A stretch of DNA of 10,840 bases from an uncultured Bacilli bacterium (GTDB taxonomy: Bacteria > Bacillota_I > Bacilli_A > RF39 > UBA660), in the NCBI GenBank assembly GCA_934177545.1, contig CAKPPI010000030.1:1-10840 (forward strand). Direction: 5' to 3'. The position numbers were made by a program, and so were the translations under genes. The notes beneath the pieces are model-generated. The model worked only from the letters and a program-made list of their open reading frames with translations. It did no database searches and was not told the origin of the DNA. Below are positions 1-5,027 of this stretch, in pieces (within the stretch, counting starts at the first letter, position 1; each line of letters opens with the position of its first letter).

Positions 1-373
1 GTGAAGTTGTTTCCACATTTGGATTATCCAGGTGTGGATTTTCCATATCTGGATTAGCTTGTTCATTTTCTAAATCAACAAAATGTGGTATTTCATATAT
101 TAAATAATTATATTCAAAATAACCTTTATCTCCTCTAACTTTTTCAATTTCTACATAATGATGTTCTTGTAGTTCTTTTAATATAGATCTGATTCCATCT
201 CTACTCTCTTTGCTAATTGAACATAATCCTGCAAGAGAATAATCCCAATCTTCTGGTAATGATAGCATAAAAGATAATAATCCTTTTGCTTTATATGATA
301 AATTTCTATCTCTTAAATGATAATTAGACATAACAGTATAATTTTGGTTTTTTTCTATTTTAAATACTGACAT
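1..373 (-). CDS. Helix-turn-helix replication-initiator-like protein of mobile elements (partial, C-terminus off the left edge)
   Basis: The first 124 codons of a gene that leaves the window at its left edge. Translation starts MSVFKIEKNQNYTVMSNYHL and continues with KAKGLLSFMLSLPEDWDYS (about residues 29-47), then a predicted helix-turn-helix around SLAGLCSISKESRDGIRSIL (47-66) and a short wing. I recognise this N-terminus from winged-helix proteins on Bacillota plasmids, prophages and integrative elements, often linked to DnaD-like replication initiation; that assignment is from memory. Residues 107-121 form a Pro-Asn-rich linker of three five-residue repeats. The start at 373 is supported by a near-perfect Shine-Dalgarno sequence, AGGAGGTGAT, just upstream. 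A terminator separates it from the type 2 valS, and I see no clear promoter in the 61-bp gap, so it may depend on read-through. All eight Lys codons visible are AAA. It likely marks a mobile element extending leftward. Whether it binds an origin or regulates transcription cannot be told from this part. Confidence 0.75.
   Translation of the reverse strand, partial: MSVFKIEKNQNYTVMSNYHLRDRNLSYKAKGLLSFMLSLPEDWDYSLAGLCSISKESRDGIRSILKELQEHHYVEIEKVRGDKGYFEYNYLIYEIPHFVDLENEQANPDMENPHLDNPNVETTS
11..55 (-). repeat. Three tandem degenerate 15-bp repeats inside the HTH gene
   Basis: On the minus strand three consecutive 15-bp units read AATCCAGATATGGAA, AATCCACACCTGGAT and AATCCAAATGTGGAA (at 55-41, 40-26 and 25-11). 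They keep the reading frame and encode NPDME, NPHLD and NPNVE. The units are coding repeats in the linker after the helix-turn-helix domain. The AATCCA start and TGGA end are constant while the middle varies, as expected of an expandable linker. An additional role as an iteron-like DNA binding site is possible but unsupported. Confidence 0.7.
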
Positions 374-401
374 TTTAATCACCTCCTATATTTTATTGCA
401 C

Positions 402-434
402 AAAAAAACATAGAAGTTAATCTATGTCTTTTTA
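402..434 (-). terminator. Rho-independent terminator after type 2 valS
   Basis: Starting right after the valS stop, the minus strand has ACATAGA (427-421), a six-base loop, and TCTATGT (414-408), a perfect 7-bp stem followed by six more T residues. The A run before the stem can pair with the T tract and lengthen it to about 13 bp, with one G-T pair. On the plus strand the same hairpin is followed by CTTTTTATT, so it may work in both directions. It would isolate valS from the HTH gene downstream. Confidence 0.75.
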
Positions 435-2855
435 TTATTCTTCAGTTTCTAATTCAAGTTCAACATTATCAATTGAATAATCATTTTCAACTTCATTCAT
501 TTCTAAGTTTTGAATAAATAATGTTGCTCTAAAATCTTTAATAGATAATTCAATAGCATCTTTTAAGTCTTTATTAACACTTAATTTTAAATCTTTAACT
601 GGTGTTTTAAGAGATACACTATTTATAGTTTTTTGTCCTCTTACTTGACTTATTATATCAATTATTGAATCTCCAATTTCCATTTCTTTGCTAAAATTAA
701 ATTCTAATGGTTTAATTTCAGTTAAATGAATTGATTTATTATCTTTATATAATTCTTGATATATTTCTTCAGTTATGAATGGGAAGAATATACTAAAGTC
801 TTGTAATAATTTATAAAGAATAGTATAAATTGTTTTTTGCCCTGAATATCTTGGTTCAATTCCAAATTCTTCAGGTCTATATAATCTATGTTTAACAATT
901 TCAATATAGTTATCACAGAAATTCCAGAAGAATTTTTCTAAATGGTTAAGTGCTAATCCAACTTCATATTCATCAAGATATTTTAAGAATCCACTTTCCA
1001 TTTCTTGGAACTTGCCTAAAATCCATTTATCTATATATTCATAATTACTAAATTCTTTATCTTCATAATCTGCTAAATGCATTTCAATAAATTTAGAAAC
1101 ATTCCAAATTTTATTAACTAATTTTTTACCACGAAGTAATGTTTCATCACTAAATACTATATCAGTTCCAAGTCTTCCTGTTCCTGCCCAATATCTAACA
1201 ACATCTGCTGAATATTGATTTATAGCATCCATTGGTTCAACTTTACTATTTCCTTTAGATTTACTAATTTTTTCCCCTTTGTTAGCCATAACAAATCCTG
1301 AAATCATAACATTATCCCATGGTCTTGTACCAAAATGATAGAATGATTTAACTATTGTATAGAAATCCCATGTTCTAATTATTTCAGAAGCATTAGTTCT
1401 TAAACTCATTGGTTTTAAGAATGATTCAAAATTATCTTTTTCTCCATATCTCATATTAATTAATGGAGTTACTGATGAAGTTGCCCATGTATCCATAACA
1501 TCAGTTTCAGGTACAAACTCAGTACAACTACATTTTGGACACTTATCAACTACTGGTTTATCAGTTAGTGGATTTACTGGTAATTGTTCTTCAGTTGCAA
1601 AAATTGGTTCTCCACAATCTTTACAATACCAAACTGGAAATGGTACACCAAAGTATCTTTGTCTTGAAATACACCAATCCCACATAATATTTTCAACCCA
1701 TTCGTTGTATCTATTATGCATATGGTCTGGATGCCATTTAATTTCATTACCAATTCTAATAAAGTCATCTTTATGTGTCATTGTATCAATGAACCATTGT
1801 TTCATTACTGAATATTCAACTTCTTTACCACATCTTTCATGTGTTTGAACTTCGTGTTCTAATTCTTCAATTTTAACTACGAATCCACCTGCTTGTAAAT
1901 CTTCAATAATTTGTTTTCTAGCTTCTTTAATTTTCATTCCACCATAATTTGGAACTGAATCAATAATTCTACCATTATCAGTGAAAATATATTTAAGTGG
2001 TAAATTGTATTTCTTCCACCATTCAATATCTGTTTGATCTCCGAAAGTACAACACATAACAACTCCTGTACCTTTATCAATAGCAACTTTTTCGTCTGCC
2101 ATAATTGGTACTTCTACATCAATAACTGGTATATGTGCAGTCTTTCCAATAAGATGATTATGCTTTTCATCATTAGGATTTACAAATACACATACTATTG
2201 CTGGTAATAATTCAGGTCTAGTTGTTGCTATTGTAAATTCTTCTCCATCTTCAACTGTTTTAAAATTAACATAATTAAATGTTGTTTTAATTGTTTTAGT
2301 TTCAAGTTCTGCTTGTGCAATTGAAGTTAAACATTCATTACACCATAATGCAGGACTTTCTTTATGATAACAATGTCCTTTATCAATTAAATCTAAGAAT
2401 GATCTTTGACTTATTTTAATAGTAGATGGGCTTACAGTTTTATAATGAATATTCCAATCTGTACTAACACCCATTTTACTAAATAATTCTTGGAAATCTG
2501 CTTCGTACTTATCAGTAGTTGCATAACATAATTTAGAGAATTCTTCTCTACCTATTTCATGTGCTTTTTTACCTTGTTCTTTTTCTACTAATCTCTCACT
2601 TGGTAGTCCATTATCATCAAATCCGAATGGATAAAATATATTATATCCTCTTAATCTTTTATATCTTGCTATCATTTCAGTTTGTGAATATGAGAAGATA
2701 TGTCCTATATGAATTTTACCATTAACTGTTGGAGGTGGAGTATCAATTGAGAATACTTTTCTATGATCTGGTTTAAAATCATAAATCCCATTTTCTTTCC
2801 AATAATTTAACCATTTATTTTCTTTTTCTTGCGCATTATATTTCTTGTCTAACAT
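435..2855 (-). CDS. valS: Valyl-tRNA synthetase, archaeal-like type 2 (complete, 806 aa)
   Basis: Class I synthetase that charges tRNA-Val in the cytoplasm. The nucleotide-binding signature is PPPTVNGKIHIGH (40-52), followed by GFDDNGLPSERLVEKE (78-93), a block typical of the archaeal-like type 2 ValS family also known from Rickettsia. The type 1 protein has PGMDHAAIATE there. The editing domain holds TIATTRPELLP (208-218) and GTGVVMCCTFGDQTD (262-276). The KMSKS loop is EKISKSKGN (528-536). Cys pairs at 172/175, 411/414 and 439/442 suggest zinc knuckles. The anticodon-binding domain follows, and the long C-terminal coiled-coil arm of type 1 ValS is missing, as usual for type 2. All catalytic motifs are present and the gene looks functional. 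The start at 2855 has GAGG nine bases upstream and begins one nucleotide after the stop of the truncated valS, so both share the T-box transcript. It is probably acquired, and the only complete ValS visible here. Confidence 0.93.
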   Translation of the reverse strand: MLDKKYNAQEKENKWLNYWKENGIYDFKPDHRKVFSIDTPPPTVNGKIHIGHIFSYSQTEMIARYKRLRGYNIFYPFGFDDNGLPSERLVEKEQGKKAHEIGREEFSKLCYATTDKYEADFQELFSKMGVSTDWNIHYKTVSPSTIKISQRSFLDLIDKGHCYHKESPALWCNECLTSIAQAELETKTIKTTFNYVNFKTVEDGEEFTIATTRPELLPAIVCVFVNPNDEKHNHLIGKTAHIPVIDVEVPIMADEKVAIDKGTGVVMCCTFGDQTDIEWWKKYNLPLKYIFTDNGRIIDSVPNYGGMKIKEARKQIIEDLQAGGFVVKIEELEHEVQTHERCGKEVEYSVMKQWFIDTMTHKDDFIRIGNEIKWHPDHMHNRYNEWVENIMWDWCISRQRYFGVPFPVWYCKDCGEPIFATEEQLPVNPLTDKPVVDKCPKCSCTEFVPETDVMDTWATSSVTPLINMRYGEKDNFESFLKPMSLRTNASEIIRTWDFYTIVKSFYHFGTRPWDNVMISGFVMANKGEKISKSKGNSKVEPMDAINQYSADVVRYWAGTGRLGTDIVFSDETLLRGKKLVNKIWNVSKFIEMHLADYEDKEFSNYEYIDKWILGKFQEMESGFLKYLDEYEVGLALNHLEKFFWNFCDNYIEIVKHRLYRPEEFGIEPRYSGQKTIYTILYKLLQDFSIFFPFITEEIYQELYKDNKSIHLTEIKPLEFNFSKEMEIGDSIIDIISQVRGQKTINSVSLKTPVKDLKLSVNKDLKDAIELSIKDFRATLFIQNLEMNEVENDYSIDNVELELETEE

Positions 2856-2856
2856 A

Positions 2857-3765
2857 TTACATAACCTCTTTTCTTTGTCTAAATAATTGAATAAAATAAC
2901 ACTTTAATCTCTCTACAACCCTTGAATTTCCTAGGTTTGAACCAAATGGTGTAACATTAACGGCACCTGTTCCTTTTTCCATATCAGCATGTGGATCAGT
3001 TATAACTGGTATTTTTCTATCTACTATTGGTAGTATTACATTTTTACCAATAAAATCTTTATATCTTTCATCATTTTCATTAACTGCTACAGCCATATCA
3101 CCAAATAAAGTTTCTGGTCTAGTAGTTGCTACATCTATAAATTTATCACTATCTTCTAGCTTATATTTCAAGTGATAAAAAGCACCTTTTTCTTCTTTAT
3201 AGATAACTTCTTCATTTGATAAAGCTGTTTTTGCTACAGGGTCCCAGTTAATAATCTTTTCACCACGATAAATTAATCCTTTATTATAATAATCTACAAA
3301 GACTTTTTTAACAGCATCTTCAAGTCCTTTATCTAGAGTAAATCTTTCTTTAGAATAGTCTAGGGAAATACCAAGTTTGGCCCATTGTTCTCTAATGATA
3401 GAAGCATGTTCATTAGTCCATTTAAAGCATTCTTCTAAGAACTCCTCACGTCCTACTTCATATTTATTTTTACCATTATCTTTTAGTCTTGCCACTACTT
3501 TAGCTTCTGTAGCAATAGCGGCATGATCCATTCCAGGAAGCCATAGGCAATCATAACCTTCCATTCTTTTATATCTAATAATTATATCTTGTAGTGTTAC
3601 ATTCCAAGCATGTCCTAGATGAAGCTTTCCAGTGACATTAGGTGGAGGAAGTACAATACAATATGGTTTTTTAGCCATATCTCCACTCTTAAAATAGCCT
3701 TTCTTCATCCAGTAGTCATATTTTTCTTTCTCTACTTCACTATGATTATATTTCTTATCTAACAT
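2857..3765 (-). pseudogene. valS: Truncated type 1 valyl-tRNA synthetase (N-terminal third only)
   Basis: The first ~273 residues match ordinary bacterial ValS: LPPPNVTGKLHLGH (39-52, HIGH motif), LPGMDHAAIATEAKVVARL (76-94), the DVATTRPETLFGDMAVAVN editing-domain block (211-229), and GTGAVNVTP (265-273). In normal ValS, TP is followed by an AHDPNDF-like block. Here the match stops and about 29 unrelated residues run to a TAA at 2859-2857. A type 1 ValS is usually near 880 residues, so about two thirds is gone, including the KMSKS loop, anticodon-binding domain and C-terminal arm. It cannot aminoacylate. The frame is otherwise free of stops or frameshifts, so the break is recent or the peptide is still made. 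It lies directly behind an intact T-box with a good ribosome site (AAAGGATG), so this was the native valS. A retained role as a trans-editing fragment is unlikely because the editing domain is itself incomplete. Confidence 0.9.
2916..2939. other. Imperfect dyad at the valS break point, candidate recombination core site
   Basis: Plus-strand half sites CAACCCT (2916-2922) and AGGTTTG (2933-2939) are inverted copies matching at six of seven positions, with ten bases between them. The dyad lies within about ten bases of the point (about 2940-2947) where homology to type 1 ValS ends. Short dyads of this size are typical of crossover sites for site-specific recombinases. This is inference: no second copy or integrase gene lies in the window, and a dyad like this can arise by chance. 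Confidence 0.35.
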
Positions 3766-3784
3766 TTAAATCATCCTTTCTTTT

Positions 3785-3821
3785 AAAAAATAAAAACCTC
3801 TCTATCCAAAGGACGAGAAGT
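3785..3821 (-). terminator. T-box regulated intrinsic terminator
   Basis: Minus-strand stem ACTTCTCGTCC (3821-3811), loop TTT, then GGATAGAGAGGT (3807-3796). This gives 11 pairs with one bulged A and two G-T pairs, followed by TTTT, A and a further run of T. It overlaps the T-box antiterminator region, as the mechanism requires. Confidence 0.85.
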
Positions 3822-4009
3822 TCGTGGTACCACCTTAATTTGTATGTTTAACATACCTTATTTATTTAACGGTTCTCCCGGGATAACTTACTATTATTTC
3901 AACTATCCTACTCTTGTTGCTACCTTCCATATCTTCTATTGTTAAGTTTCACCTACCCTTAACTCTCTAAAAATAAAATGATATGTACTCCTCAACAGTC
4001 AATGTATTT
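3785..4009 (-). promoter_or_regulatory. Valine T-box riboswitch (leader of valS)
   Basis: A complete T-box leader that senses uncharged tRNA-Val and controls transcription termination. Stem I: GTTG (3996-3993) pairs with CAAC (3919-3916), and CATATC (3985-3980) pairs with GATATG (3933-3928). Between them lies the specifier loop, with AGTA on the 5' side (3989-3986) and GAAGGTAG on the 3' side. The specifier is GTA at 3923-3921, a valine codon. The conserved T-box AAGGTGGTACCACG lies at 3836-3823 and contains the TGG bulge bases that pair with the free tRNA 3' end. The competing terminator overlaps its 3' side. With charged tRNA-Val the terminator forms; with uncharged tRNA the antiterminator allows read-through into both valS reading frames. 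All elements look intact. Confidence 0.93.
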
Positions 4010-4015
4010 ACATGT

Positions 4016-4044
4016 ATTATAGTATACTACTTTTAAAATAGCAA
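4016..4044 (-). promoter_or_regulatory. Sigma-A type promoter of the T-box/valS transcript
   Basis: The -35 box is TTGCTA (4044-4039), followed by a 17-bp spacer and a perfect -10 box TATAAT (4021-4016). The expected transcription start is near 4009, just before the T-box stem I. The -35 box begins three bases after the yneF stop codon, so valS has its own promoter right at the end of the yneF gene. Confidence 0.85.
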
Positions 4045-4047
4045 GCA

Positions 4048-4257
4048 CTACATATACTTTTGCATTGATTTCATCATTTGATTAACTTGCTTTTGACTAG
4101 GTTTTCTACCCATTTGCATCATCAAAGCTTTAATCATTTCCTCATTTATTGGTGGATTCTTCTCCATATACTTCTTAGTAACATTTCTTGCTATAAAAAA
4201 GCCAATTACTGCTCCAATAAGAAGTCCTACTACTATTAATAATATATCATGTAACAT
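4048..4257 (-). CDS. yneF: YneF-like small membrane protein (UPF0154 family)
   Basis: A 69-residue protein with a single N-terminal membrane segment (about residues 4-23, LLIVVGLLIGAVIGFFIARN) and a basic cytoplasmic tail. The tail holds KNPPINEEMIKALMMQMGRK (33-52) and PSQKQVNQMMKSM (53-65), which I recognise as the UPF0154/YneF signature. The family's function is not established. Length and layout match the Bacillus protein. The start at 4257 has a strong ribosome site, GAGGTGA, about eight bases upstream. It follows the SirA-like gene as in B. subtilis, but a terminator and its own promoter seem to separate the two here. It ends in TAG, immediately before the valS promoter. Confidence 0.88.
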   Translation of the reverse strand: MLHDILLIVVGLLIGAVIGFFIARNVTKKYMEKNPPINEEMIKALMMQMGRKPSQKQVNQMMKSMQKYM

Positions 4258-4276
4258 CTTTTTTCACCTCGAGTTT

Positions 4277-4305
4277 ATTTTACTAAATATTTCTTATCTA
4301 GACAA
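4277..4305 (-). promoter_or_regulatory. Candidate promoter of yneF
   Basis: TTGTCT (4305-4300), a 17-bp spacer, and TAAAAT (4282-4277). The predicted start would lie near 4270, close to the ribosome site, giving a very short leader before the ATG at 4257. Spacing is ideal, but both boxes are one or two bases off consensus in a very AT-rich stretch, so a chance match is possible. Confidence 0.5.
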
Positions 4306-4449
4306 GTAAATTTTATCTTTTAATTTGATTTTTACGTCTTTAAAATAACTGTAATTTTTTTAAATACTTATTACATTCTATAAGACATATTTTATCACTT
4401 ACTAACAATATTTAGTAGGAAATAAAACGACTATTTCTATTATTACTTT

Positions 4450-4485
4450 CATTATAATTCATAATAATCATAAACAATTATAATG
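4450..4485. repeat. Perfect 10-bp inverted repeat in the sirA-yneF intergenic region
   Basis: CATTATAATT (4450-4459) and AATTATAATG (4476-4485) are exact inverted copies 16 bases apart. On the plus strand the right arm is followed by TTTTTG, so it resembles a weak all-AT terminator, but no plus-strand gene lies upstream. It may equally be a protein-binding dyad or an accident of composition. Confidence 0.45.
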
Positions 4486-4491
4486 TTTTTG

Positions 4492-4533
4492 AAAAATATT
4501 TCCAAAAGTATCTGGTTTCGGTAAGTTTTGGAA
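4492..4533 (-). terminator. Probable terminator after the sirA-like gene
   Basis: On the minus strand TTCCAAAA (4533-4526) pairs perfectly with TTTTGGAA (4507-4500) across an 18-base loop, and ATATTTTTC follows. It lies 13 bases after the stop of the sirA-like gene, where the long upstream gene cluster would be expected to end. The large loop and interrupted T tract make it a moderate rather than strong terminator. Confidence 0.5.
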
Positions 4534-4546
4534 GTATAATTTACTT

Positions 4547-4978
4547 TTATCTTGACAATACTTCATTATAATTTTCTAAGAAGAAGTAGTCTTGATTCTT
4601 AAAATCACAAATAAAATAATTATTATTTAGCCCATTTAATACTTTTAAGAAAAAAGAATGATAGTAATTAGTCTTTAACAACATATAACTTTTTTTAATA
4701 GCAAGTGATCCTATTTCTTCATGGGAAGGATTATTATAATAATGAATGTCTTTTCTTTTACTATAAGGAATAGACTGATGATATTTAATAAAGATATGTT
4801 GATCTAGCTTATCTTTATCTATCTTCTTAGTTAGCTGTTTAAATAAACTATAACCATACTTAGCATTATCTTCTCCTAAGAAATATATCTGTTCTAGAAT
4901 CTGATATAGAATAGAAGGCTTATCTTGATATAAACTTTTAAACTCATCTTTAATTTCAAAAATAAAAAACTCTCTCAT
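4547..4978 (-). CDS. sirA: SirA-like protein (sporulation inhibitor of replication family)
   Basis: A 143-residue soluble protein close in length to B. subtilis SirA (148). The N-terminus MREFFIFEIKDEFKSLYQDK and the C-terminal block SFFLKVLNGLNNNYFICDFK (about 108-127), followed by NQDYFFLENY, resemble SirA's start and its FFEVLKK...FLAFDFNSNRYGWLNP end; the middle is diverged. Position supports the call, since in B. subtilis sirA (yneE) also lies between tkt and yneF. SirA binds DnaA domain I and blocks replication initiation during sporulation. Whether this lineage sporulates cannot be seen, so it may act in another growth control. The gap to tkt is 49 bp without a terminator, and the ribosome site is GGTGAT, so it is probably cotranscribed with tkt. 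The family call rests on remembered sequence and synteny. Confidence 0.72.
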   Translation of the reverse strand: MREFFIFEIKDEFKSLYQDKPSILYQILEQIYFLGEDNAKYGYSLFKQLTKKIDKDKLDQHIFIKYHQSIPYSKRKDIHYYNNPSHEEIGSLAIKKSYMLLKTNYYHSFFLKVLNGLNNNYFICDFKNQDYFFLENYNEVLSR

Positions 4979-5027
4979 ATAATCACCATAGTAATCATAA
5001 CAAGAAAGTTTTAAAAATATTGTCGAA

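Larger units (their letters stand above)
4258..4546. other. Intergenic region between the sirA-like gene and yneF
   Basis: Just under 300 bp, extremely AT-rich, with no gene I can support. Read on the minus strand it holds, in order, a probable terminator for the tkt-sirA unit (4533-4492), a 10-bp perfect inverted repeat (4485-4450), a 6-bp perfect dyad TACTAA/TTAGTA (4417-4400), and a candidate promoter for yneF (4305-4277). The stretch from about 4310 to 4399 shows nothing I recognise. Confidence 0.6.

Noticed and set aside
1574..1768. A 64-codon minus-strand open frame inside the type 2 valS
   Set aside because: It lies wholly within the 806-residue ValS in another frame, has no family resemblance, and is a by-product of the AT-rich coding sequence.
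2930..2950. tRNA-like T-loop (GGTTCAAACC on the minus strand) at the valS junction, as if an element had entered a tRNA gene
   Set aside because: The T-stem pairs only through several G-T pairs, and no acceptor, D or anticodon arms surround it, so it is not a tRNA or a clear tRNA fragment.
2857..3765. The truncated ValS as a functional split synthetase working with a second fragment
   Set aside because: The cut falls inside the editing domain rather than at a domain border, the tail is unrelated, and a complete synthetase follows at once. Displacement is the simpler reading.
4552..4572. Plus-strand TTGACA followed by TATAAT
   Set aside because: The two boxes are only 9 bp apart, far too close for a promoter, and lie within the coding end of the sirA-like gene with no plus-strand gene downstream.
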